In this document: positions 50,452 to 60,780 of the stretch, piece by piece
Position numbering within the stretch: the stretch's first letter is position 1
Layout of the letters: each line of letters starts with the position of its first letter
Assembly: GCA_008694505.1 (NCBI GenBank)
Contig: VZDJ01000041.1
Span: 3,428,417-3,492,416, forward strand
Direction: 5' to 3'
DNA from: Cyanoderma ruficeps
Lineage: Eukaryota; Chordata; Aves; Passeriformes; Timaliidae
Length of the DNA: 64,000 bases
Program-made: the position numbers and the translations under genes
Notes under the pieces: generated by a model
The model's database searches: none
What the model was told of the DNA's origin: nothing
What the model saw: only the letters and a program-made list of their open reading frames with translations

Positions 50452-50456
50452 CATCT

Positions 50457-53400
50457 GATCACAGGTATTTTTTAGAAGTCTTACATCATTAAGAGGCACT
50501 GATAGGAGATGTGAAAAGGAGTGTAGTTTCTGTCCTGTTACTAAAATACACTTAAAAGCTGTCTGGCCCATGGAAGACAGTTTTCATACAAATAGGTTTA
50601 TGACCAAAGAATTATGAATACAAAGATGAGTAAAAAGACTGTTGAGACTGAAGGAAAAGGCTCTTAGTAAAACACTGACTACTGGGGGCTTTAATGTGAC
50701 AGAAGAACTGTGTTTGCTTATACACCCTTTAGGATGACAAGCTGATGGCAGTCTTGATTCCACGGCTGGAGAGGAGAGATCTGGGGATGGGTAACTTCCG
50801 GGTCCGGCAGGACCTGGAGTGGGATGATGGGAAGAGTGAACCGAGTGTCCCAGGTGACTCAAAGAGCGGAAGAGTGGAATCATAGTCAAACCCTGAGGGC
50901 AGCTCTGCTGAGACTGGTGACCCTACGGAAGTGAGAGACAAGAACTGATCTTTTGGCTCTTGGGCAGCTGCCTACAAGGCTGCTTTGGCAAATCACCATT
51001 GCAGGCCTTCTGGATTCATTACTCCTCAGCCTCCCAACCTCCCAGCTTTTCCCAGGAGGTCCTCCTGGGCTCCCAGCAGGGATTATTTACAAATTAGTAA
51101 CATCATGTTTTGTGGTAACTATGAAAAAAGGGTAACTGTTAGATATTTAACCTGGACCATGCTACCACATTCCCCAAAGAGGAGGTAAACCATTTCCTTA
51201 GCCATTTGGGGGAAGAATTTATCATGTCTTTTCAAAAGGCAAGTTTGGAACAGTTTTTGGTGTCCTGGTTGAATGACTTTCCAGATAGTAGGATTTCTCC
51301 TTTGCCTTAGGAATTCATCTTTGAAGATGGATCTGGAATTAAGTCTGGCTTTGCAGACTTAATGGTAGTAGAAAACACTTCACAGAATGTAATAAAGTGA
51401 GTGAACAAGGTAAATGGCAGTCAAATAAGTGACACAAATCATCAAAGAGAAAAGATGTCTCAGCAGAGAACCAAATTTAATGGAGGAAAGAAATTTATCA
51501 GGAATTTAAACAGAATCTGCTGGAAGGAAGGTTAAAGTCAACTAATCAATAAACGTTTAGAAAGTTGCAATTTCCCCAGGTCTCCTAACACTCACAAAGT
51601 CCTAATCCCAGCTTCTTAGCTGTATAGCAGAGCTGAGGTTGCAGGACAAATAGTATATCTGGTCTGGTGCTGGCAGACTGAAACAAAGTTCCCTATATTT
51701 TCTTCATCCCTAGGGCCTACAAGTAGGTTAAGCTGATTTACCAGGGCTGAACTTCTGACAGGATAGCCCCGGAGGCTATACAACAAACAAAGTTGCATCG
51801 TTATTCAGAAAACTGCAGTGAATAATTAAGAATGCAGGTGATTTCAGCTAGAGATACATTTTAAATAACTTTCTGCTTTTGCTTTCAGAATAGATAGGAG
51901 TGTAGCACAAAATAAATATAACTCTGCATTACATGAAGCACTATTAATAAGTTGCTTCTAGTGACAATGTCATTGCTCCTTATATATGAAAACATACTGC
52001 AGGTGTCACAGGTAATTTCTTAAAGCAATGTTCAGAATATTTACTGATAAGCCTGACAGGATTATTGTTTTGGATGGGAAAAAATTAGAAATAGTCTCTC
52101 TTCTGAATTTTATATGACTGATAATAAAGAAGTTAACAAAAATTCTCCATCACTGCAGAAGTATTTACAGGTGCAGTTTTAGCGAGGTGCAGTTCTACCA
52201 GCACAAGAATAAGTAAAATCCATTTTAGACTAGGCTAACATACAGCACACTGTATGTGAGCTTTCCTGCTTTGGAAACTTTTGCTCCTGTTATACAACCA
52301 GAAACACAAATTGACAGTTTTAGGAGGATCTTTTCATCCATTGGTATAATGGTTCAATATGTTATGGAAATAACTTAGATTCATTTATATTCAAGGGCTT
52401 TGGAAGGACTTTTATCTAGAAAGGTGCTCAGATGCAAATTTTCAGCATATCTAAATTCACTTGACACATTTTTTCTCTTAAAATGAATTATCAAACACTA
52501 GGATTATATTATAGGGGAAAATGCATGTTTTAACCAGAAACAGTCATCTTATCATGGAGTGGTATTCACATATGTCCTATTACAGTGAAAATGTCAGATA
52601 TTTTCTGTATTTATTTTGCATATATCTCAGAATATGTGTGTGTTTTGTTGTACATTCATTTTTTAAAACTTCAGTCCTGTGGCAGGACAGTTACAAATAG
52701 CTCCAGACCTAAGTCTGAGAGTACCCCGTTAACAGCTGACTTCTGAAAGTGATCTGAAATACAAGTGCAGATGTAGACCATCCTGAGAGCTGCTGCAACT
52801 TATTGAGGATGTGGGGCAGAATTCAGCATCCAAAGTGGAAGTCAGAAAAGATTGCTTTCCTGGAAGATGAGTGGATGCTGATTAACATGCTCTCAAAAGT
52901 GTCTTTATTATTGCCATTGTGTGATGCTCAGAAGAGGATGGTGGCCAGCTACAAAGTCACTTAGATCAAAAGATCCAGACTGTTTTCAGCTGTAAAATTA
53001 GTGGAATGTTGATTCCCTATTTGACCCTTATGCTTCACTGCCATCAGGAAACAGTGGAGCCCAGAGGTCCCTCTTCTCAGTCTGCATTGATACAAAGCCA
53101 TGCTTTCATCCAGTCAGAAACCTTAGGAGATGATAACTGCTGTCCTCTTGGATCTTCCAAGTCAGAGACCATAGAAAACATCTAAATAAACAAATCTACT
53201 GCTAGAGAAGTCTAGGGCCTTAATTTTTTCAGTAAGGAGTCTTCAAGAAATATTGGCACTAGAAATATCTAGTGAAGAGAATGCCTTTTCATAAGAACAA
53301 GCTTCTGGTCAGCCAACCCACTAAAACCATCATAGGATACAAAACAATTTGATGATAGCCCTTAGGACTTATCCCACTACAACTATCATCCACTCATTCA

Positions 53401-56400
53401 TCATGGCCTTGAATTCATAGTCTGGACTATCCAAAAAGTCTCTTGGAGATTTCTGAGGGCTTACTAATTGTGGATATTTTGTGTACATTCGCAGAAGACT
53501 CCAGTGAATCTGTGAAGCTAATTAAAGGCAAATGGGTCTCTATTTAAAGAAGAGAAAAATGTAAGTGTGAAGTTGGGGATCTGCTTCAGCCAAGTGAGCA
53601 CAGAGAATTAGGGAGGGAAACATAATAAGGCTCTGTAAATCCCACTACATAAGAGCTGACTTACAGCCAGGACAGGAGAAATGAATGAATTCTGAATTTC
53701 TCTCTCCTAAATGCTTAAATATTTTCACTGTGGGTCTAGAATAAACCTTTAAATGAAACTTTACCACTGAGTAGTTCAAGGAAGTCACTGTGAATATAAT
53801 AGATCACAGCTAGGATCCAAAGTGTCAAATTCAATCCAAGGGTCTGTGCTGCCACCATTGCAGCCCAAAGAGAAGTAATGACCCTCAGGCACTAGCTGTG
53901 TCTTGATCACACCATACCTATACAGTACCAGCCACCGAAAGCCAACACATAGCTGGCCAAAGAAGCAGATATGGGCATCACTTTGAAGGATTTCCTTTTT
54001 GACAGCTCAATAGTCTACCCAGAACCTCCAAAACATCATTTTCAGGTTCCTACGAAGTCTATAGGACTGCTGTTTACCCCAGCAGCACAGAAGATGTGTG
54101 TAGAGCCAACACATTCTCACTCACCTTCCATGTTTATTCTTGCTCTGCTTGTGCTGCTCAAGCTAAATCACAGGCACACATCACACATCCTCTGGGATTC
54201 ACAAACTGCAAAATTTAAACACTGTAGGTTCAATGTGCCTCTGCTGAGAAGGCGATCTTTCTGATTTCTTTTGTGCAGACAGCAGCAGAAGTGGAAGGAT
54301 GTGAAGAAAGGAAAGCCTTTTTTCTCCCAAAATTGGGTTGGTTGACTGAATTCCATGGTCTTCTGCACAGGTCTGTCCTACCATCTTTTCCCTCTAATGA
54401 TTAGTTCCTGATCCCTCTCTACTCAGCTGCCTTGAGGCTCCCTGCAAGCTCCCTCATCACTTGCTTATGCAGGATGTAAGCTTTACTTTCCACTTTTACA
54501 CTTTCCACAGTTTCCCAAGGGATGCTTCTAACCCCAAGTGGTTTACAGTTGAATGTGTATTTGCAAATTGATAATTTTGCATCATGCTGCTTAGCCCAGG
54601 GCAGTGCTGTATTAGTGATTCATTCCCCCATGGGCTCCTGAGCAGAAACTACAAAGACTGGAAGTAGAGCAGAGAGCTGGTGCTGGCAGCCTCAGAGGTA
54701 GCTGTTGGCAGCCCAGAGCAGCAGGAGGACTTGAGGTCCTGGGACACGATGGACAAACTGTTGCAGCCAGATGAGACATTCACTTTCTTCTCATTCACTG
54801 CTAATGAAAGGAAGAGTCTGACCTCTGGGACTAGAGCCTCTCCCGAGGATCCAGAGAGCCACACTGCGCTCTCAGAGCTTTACTCTCAGCCGAGCAGCCC
54901 AGCATAGCCAAGTGTGCCGTGCACAACATTCAGCCTCAGCAGGAAAGCACATCTACAGGCATGGACCTGCACTGACAAACAGAGCATTCACCAGCTTTGC
55001 TGTCAGAAAACCTCCCAAAACTTTCAAGTGGCAACACAGGCAACTCTTCCCTGCCAGCTGTGGAGCTGCTCTCCCACGGCAGCTATCATGCCTCAGGGCT
55101 GCAGTGCTTTCCCCTTCAGACAAGAAAGCATAACAAGAGAGGGCTATCTTTTCGGGACAGTCTAAACAGGAGAGCAACTGGGAGGGAGTGAAAGATGAAG
55201 GATAGTAGGAAGCAAAATGTAGTTCAGTCTTAGGAAGTCACATTTGTATTGAGCAGTGCTGGAGCTGGCTGGGAAGAAGAGCCAGTGAATAGTTCATGTG
55301 TAAATAATAGCTGGGTAGTTATTGTGCTAAAGGACTCGGAAATTCTCACTGATGAGAGGAAGTCTGATGTAGCTGTCATTGCGGAGCATTAACAGGGTGA
55401 TTCATGTGAATGGAATCTTTGAAATCAGTGTGTAGTTCTTGTAGGAAGGACTGAGGGGGAGGGATGGCACCCTGCACTACCCCCTTTACAATGATCAGTA
55501 GCTGGAAGAGTGTGAAAACATGCAAATGAAAAACTCCAGAAAGGATGTTGGGGGAGTGAGGAGTAATGAAGTGATGTGATCTGCTACAAAACACTAAATC
55601 AAACCAAAAAGTAGGACGAATTACTCCTAAAGCATCTGTCTGCACTGAAGGATAAAAATTGCATTATTATAGAGATTTTAAGTTTGGAGGATCTCATGCA
55701 ACGGGTAGTAAAACTTTACAAGTTTTAGAGATTGAATTATTTTCTTTCCATGAAAGGAGATTGCATGTGACAGCAATCTCTTTTTGGAGGCTCGTTCTAA
55801 CATTAATACTAGGACTACAAGTTGTTGATCACCTAAGGCTTATGTGATCTGGTTACATAGGACAATTCTAATTAGTAATATTTATATTTCGAGTTTCACA
55901 GAACTGAACTTCTCATCCTTAATGAATATTAAAGAGAATTTGACCAGAGGGTAGATAAAAGGCAGAAAAAAAATGCCTGAAAATCAGGAACTGTTTAAGA
56001 AGTTTGCTAGATGGACAAGAAGCCATGGCCTAGAGTCAAGAACAGAGACAACTTTGGCAGAAAGCTCAGGGTGGTTGAGAGAAGAAGCCCATGACAACAG
56101 ATTTCTTAAAGTACAAAGGGCTATAAAGGGACAGTGAACTGTTGCACAGAGACAACCACAGCATATGGCTTCTAGCACAGCACATGGATGTCCTTGGATA
56201 TTGGCAATTTTTCTACAGCTCATCAGGTCTTTCAGAGGGAACTGCTGCAGAAGTCCATCCTCTAGGAGGATGACCTGGGCTGAATTAAAAGGATAACCCA
56301 TGCAGCAGCAGTGTTGGGCTGGCCTCAAAAACTTAGCAGCTGCTTTCAGCCTGACATAAAAATTGTGACACCGGGAAAAACAAGCATCTTTGGTGTCCCT

Positions 56401-56870
56401 TGAGAAACTACGCCTTCCTCTTCATGAATGATGAGCCTATGTTTGAACAGAGGAAATTTTAACTGGAGGAAAGGAGCTTAAATTTAGGAAAAAAGCCCCA
56501 ACCCAACAGCAGCGGCAAATCAAGGAGTCCTCACAGTTCAGCCGTTCACAAATAACATGTGAAACATCTGATTGCAGACTAACCTCCAGGAGCCTTTCGT
56601 CTCGCTCTTCTCATGTGCCTGACCGGTCAACAAATGACTGCCCTTTCATAGGATGATTTCCTCCCACCCTGTGAGTTTTTGAAGCCTCACTCCGGGTCTA
56701 GCATCATTAGCTAAGTCCAGCGTATGAACTCAGCCAGGCCCTCCTCCAACCCTGAGGAGAAATGATGTGTTTCTGCGACAAGGGTCCTATGCCATTTGCC
56801 AAAAACAGTGACAGTTTTCCAGGTGACTCTAGAAGCTCCCTTCTGCCAGCCTGGCCCAGTCCTGCAGGCC
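50457..56870. other. Unique sequence without recognised gene
   Basis: Mixed composition. 50730-51080 and 54640-55180 are GC-richer with several overlapping open frames of 60-100 codons on both strands (for example 54680-54907 plus). These resemble no protein known to me, and I cannot identify splice sites with confidence. The remainder is AT-rich. Confidence 0.45.
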
Positions 56871-56983
56871 AAGTGCTCAGCACCCATCCACCGGCACGAC
56901 CCGGCACCGGGCACCGGCATCCATCCACCGAAACGCGCCCGAGCCCCGCCGGGCCGTGAGGGCGGCGGCGCCAAGGGGCGGCT

Positions 56984-57002
56984 CGGCCACTAGGGGACGC
57001 TG
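56984..57002 (+). promoter_or_regulatory. CTCF-like binding site
   Basis: The sequence CGGCCACTAGGGGACGCTG matches the vertebrate CTCF core at 15 of 19 positions as I recall the consensus, including the CCA and AGGGG key bases. It is CpG-containing and so potentially methylation-sensitive. Occupancy is inferred. Confidence 0.45.
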
Positions 57003-57090
57003 TCGCACATGCCGCCGGCCGCACGTGCGCGGGGGCGGGGCGGCGGGGGCCGCAGGGGGCGGTGGCGCACTGCGGCATCCGCGCGCCGGC

Positions 57091-57460
57091 CCGCTCCGCA
57101 CCGCACGGCACCGCACGGTACCGCACGGCACCGCACCGCAGCGCATCGCATCGCTCCACATCGTACTGTCCGCACTGCACCGCACCACATCGCTCCACAT
57201 CCTACTGCCCGCACCGCACCGCACCACACTGCTCCACATCGTACTGTCCGCACTGCACCGCACTGCTCCACATCCTACTGTCCGCACCGCACCGCACCAC
57301 ATTGCTCCACATCCTACTGCCCGCACCGCGCTGCCCGCACCGCACCGCACCACACCGCCCGCACCGCCCGTACCGCGCCGCACTGCTCCACACTGCACTG
57401 CCTGAACCACACCGCCCGCACCGCACCGCTCCATATCGCACCGCCCGCACCGCACCGGCA
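57091..57460. repeat. CCGCA-type minisatellite with 39-bp higher-order unit
   Basis: The tract is built from pentamers related to CCGCA. The clearest stretch is 57091-57150. From 57154 the marker CTCCACATC recurs at 57154, 57193, 57232, 57266 and 57305, giving spacings of 39, 39, 34 and 39, with the short unit lacking exactly one pentamer. Less regular copies follow to about 57460 (CTCCAC at 57386, CTCCAT at 57429). The minus strand is GCGGT-rich with paired G runs. It is not protein-coding in my judgement. Confidence 0.88.
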
Positions 57461-57600
57461 CGGCCCGGCCCGGCCGGCCCGGCAACGGAGCCGCAGATGC
57501 CTTGGCGCGCTGTGTGACTCTGCTCCGACTCTGACGCTTCAACTGTGCTAAAGCGCCACAAACACGCGTGTTCGCGGTGCATCCAGACCAGAGGCAGAAT

Positions 57601-60285
57601 TCCCTCACTCTCCCGAAGTAGCCCTGGATAGTGGTTTTAACATGCAGGGAGTCCTGACACCCTACTCCCTGCCTCTGGGGTCAAAACTGTGGAACGCTGA
57701 TTTGTTTAAGCCTCTGTACTGTTAGGAATAGTTCTCTTAAAAATAATCTTTTTTTGGAGAGGAATTGATCCCGATATGGGGATTTTTTTTGAGACGTATT
57801 AAATGCTGAGTTCAGAAACGTTACAACTAACAAGTGTGTACAATGAAGTGAATAAGTTTGGGCTTTTTTTTGGAGGTGAAAAATTCATCATATTCCATTA
57901 GAATTTGTTTCACATGTACTTCCTCATTCTTTATAGTTTTTCCTTGTTTGAATATGATACATGTTAGCTGGCGAGAGTGATGGGTGAAAAACAAGTGACC
58001 TTTTGAATGATTGCAAGAGAATTCTCATTGAAAGTAATTTTGGGATTAAAAAGCATTAGAACTGGCATTGGAAAGCTCTTTCTGCAAGAATGTCATCTAA
58101 TCAGGGAACAGAAACTATTATCTGATAGGCACTATCAATCAATATTAACCAATACAGCTCAACAAAGAATGTTGAATGCTGCCATAAATTTCTCGGAACA
58201 AACTATAAATCAAGAATATATGCTTGAATTATATGACAAATAGATTCTAGCAGTGAATTGCATTGAGATGAAAAAAAATTTTGTCCAGTTTGCCAACAAT
58301 TCAATGTTTTCTGAAACATAGTATCTATTTTTGTAGACAAATAATTTTGATTCCACAAGACTCAAGCCAAAATCTCTTTATTCTTTTAAAAATTATTGCT
58401 GTGTGCATGTGATGTTGCACAGCTCAGGTAACTGCTTTGTTGAATGCAATTTGTATTAATATTAATTCGACAGTATATACTGATGGTTGTGTAGGTCTAG
58501 AAATAATCACCTCTAGACAGGAAAAATGGAACATAAAAATGTTATCCAGCATTCATAAAATGGACATAACATTGACCGGCTTTCAAAACCCTATCAGGAG
58601 TTCTTCTGGTGCCAAAAAGTGTGCTTGAGGATCACAGCCTTAGTCCTAGTAACCTTGCTGCATTCCCAACATTGTGCTAGACTCCCTACCCAACACAAGA
58701 AAAGATGTGCTTGCCTCGAGGTGGAGTCTGAGGAGACTCTGTCTCTCTTCCCTACCGTGTGAAGATGAAGATAGGCAACAGCTAACACTACCAAACAGTG
58801 CACGTCTAAAGTATGTTTATCCCTTGGAAGCCTTCAGGAAGGCTTCCATGCATTTGGGAAGGATCTTCCTTTCTGGAGATGGGCTAATGTGCAAAGCACA
58901 TTCAAGCTTTTGAACAGCAGGATGCTCTGGGTACCTTGCTCCCAAGCTGTTCTTGGGTACTGACTACTGAATGCTTCATAGATAACTGGGATCTCAGACC
59001 GCATATTTTCTGCTTTCAAAGAAGAGCTGAATCATATAAAGAGAGCACCAAGTTCCACCTTTCCCTCTCCCATTTCCAACAAGTATGATTATTCTGTACA
59101 GAACACAACTTGCCCGGAGCAGAGTTAGTCCAAACCCGGCTTGGGAGACAGTCCAAACTGCCAGGGTTAGGGTGTCCTTGAGCCTGTCAGGAAGTGCAAG
59201 CAGTTAGTCCCTTCTGGTACAGGTGAGTGATAGCATCAACTCAGTTGAATACCTTGTAGAAAATTCCTGGGGTACCTCCACAGTAGCAAGCCCTGCAGAA
59301 GAGCACAGCCCCTAGGCTGGAGGTCCTGACTGTGCTCCCTGTCTGAGCTAGGATTGAGCTGCTCACTGAGGCTGGGAGAAAGGTTTCTCTGGATGAGTCA
59401 GAGTCAGATACTGGACCAGAAAAAGGTAATGTTTGAACTATAAAATACACACAGCCTGCAGGTGCTTTGGAGTAAAAGGAACAGGGATTACAAATACTTT
59501 CATTTTGGAAGCAGAATTTCAGCACTAATGTGAAACTAGCAGCACTCTGCTTTCTAGAAAATAAAAGTTTTTTTTTTATCAAATGTAGGGGTAACTTATA
59601 AATGGAAAGGTGACCTTGATCTTACAACTAAAACAAAGGGAAGAAGAAAGGGTTTGGTGGTTAGGCATTCCATTTATACCTAGGTCAATGCCCCTCAGAT
59701 TTTCCGCAGATATTTCCAGACCTCAGGCAAGATGAGAAAAGCATATAAAGAACAGCCCAAACTCTTCTTATAGCCACTGAGTAGGTGAAAATGTTTATTA
59801 GAGGGAGCAAATCTGAGTATGTAAAATTCCTTGTGCAGTCAAGGTGTCCTTGTTTTATTCCCATAAAAAAGTCTACATATCAATTAGAAATTACATGTCC
59901 TCCCCCACCTTAATTTGGCTGTGCTAAATTGTTTCAGAGTATATCAGTGCTGTTGTAGCTCTGCTGCAGGTACAGGTGTTTGCCATTAATAAATACACTA
60001 ATAAATACGTGGGGTTCTAAGGTCTTCTTAGCTAAATGGAACAAACTTTTCAGAGAGAAAAAGATTGTCTTGGAAGGTTTTTATCTTCATGGCACTAAAC
60101 AGAGTCTATTTAAAAGTTTTTCAAAACCAGAACCAATATTTTAAAAGTGGGTTTGAGATGCCATGTTGAATGTTTTTTCTACACAAGTGCTCTAACAGAC
60201 ACATAAAAAGCGGTGGGTCAGACCCTGAATATTTTATATAACAGATTTTCGTTTTGCAATTCATGGAAATTTTGGCCTGAGCAGC
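57601..60285. other. Unique AT-rich sequence
   Basis: No gene or repeat family is recognised. It includes a perfect 10-bp hairpin at 58825-58848. The small frames at 58007-58243 and 59241-59582 show nothing recognisable. Confidence 0.5.
58825..58848. repeat. 10-bp perfect hairpin
   Basis: TGGAAGCCTT (58825-58834) and its reverse complement (58839-58848) are separated by four bases. The stem is too short for a microRNA precursor. Flanking complementarity is weak. Confidence 0.6.
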
Positions 60286-60304
60286 AAAAAAAAAAAAAAA
60301 AAAA
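60286..60304 (+). repeat. 19-base A run
   Basis: A pure A tract lies directly before the LTR-like segment. It may be a retroposon tail or a simple repeat. I see no recognisable retrocopy upstream of it. Confidence 0.7.
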
Positions 60305-60780
60305 GTTGAAGGATACATCTAGTGCAGTAACCTTGGGGTGCAGTTTGAGCTGCAGATTGAGTTCTGGGTGGCTGGAGCCCCAGCCAAACCGCTGTAAACT
60401 GGTGCCAACCCTTTGCACAACAAAGGGCACATGGGACATGTGGCCCAGCCAGGGGACCAAACACAGACATGGCAGGAGCTGAGGACTCAGCTGGAAGACT
60501 CCAGACTCACTAACCCTGACTCTAAGGGTATAAAAGTCTAGGGATTCCCATATTCAGGGTCCCTCCTCAGAGACACCAGCTCGAGTTTACGCTGTTGTTG
60601 CACCATGATTAAATTAAGGATTGGGATGTTTGACACACTGTTCTGGGAAACCTGGGATCGAACTGGTAAGGAATCCTGGTCTGACTGTGAATGTCATGAG
60701 TACAAGAAATCAGACCAGGATTCCTTACCAGTGTACAAGAAATCAGGCAAGACACCTGTGAGGCCACTGGAGCCTTGAAG
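60305..60780 (+). mobile_element. LTR-like segment (possible)
   Basis: A GC-richer block carries a TATA box TATAAAA at 60529-60535. About 75 bases later comes ATTAAA (60609-60614), a polyadenylation-signal variant. The spacing resembles U3-R-U5 of an LTR, and the composition differs from the flanks. No TG...CA ends or target duplication could be placed, partly because the 3' part is disturbed by the inverted duplication at 60662-60746. It could instead be an unrelated promoter-like sequence. Confidence 0.3.
60662..60746. repeat. 23-bp inverted repeat plus 14-bp direct repeat (template-switch scar)
   Basis: The arm at 60662-60684 and its perfect reverse complement at 60710-60732 enclose a 25-base loop. 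The 14-mer GTACAAGAAATCAG occurs at 60700-60713 and again at 60733-60746, offset by 33 bases. The combination is what one 33-base templated insertion would leave. Confidence 0.9.

Larger units (their letters stand above)
56875..57600. promoter_or_regulatory. CpG island with GC boxes, E-box and CTCF-like sites
   Basis: This very GC- and CpG-rich block has abrupt AT-rich flanks. The 5' part (56940-57090) contains a CTCF-like site at 56984-57002, a CACGTG E-box at 57022-57027, an Sp1-type GGGGGCGGGG at 57031-57040, and CCGCAGGGGGCGGTGGC at 57050-57066, also CTCF-like. The 3' part is a minisatellite. No exon can be assigned. The long open frames on both strands (up to 243 codons) arise from stop-poor CCGCA-type repeats. 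It may be the promoter of a gene lying outside the window or an unannotated transcript start. Confidence 0.6.

Noticed and set aside
54640..55180. Candidate coding exon(s)
   Set aside because: Frames exist on both strands and in more than one phase. No recognisable protein or reliable splice sites were seen.
56877..57608. 243-codon minus-strand open frame and other long frames on both strands
   Set aside because: They fall on the CCGCA-type minisatellite and CpG island, where stops are rare by composition. Translation gives low-complexity Cys/Gly/Ala/Arg or Pro/His/Thr repeats in several frames at once.
58825..58848. MicroRNA precursor
   Set aside because: The stem is only 10 bp with a four-base loop, too short, and the flanks do not extend the pairing.
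59120..59175. 5S rRNA-like GGCTTGGGAGAC and a telomere-like GGTTAGGG
   Set aside because: These are single short matches without the rest of a 5S gene or any repeat of the telomere unit.
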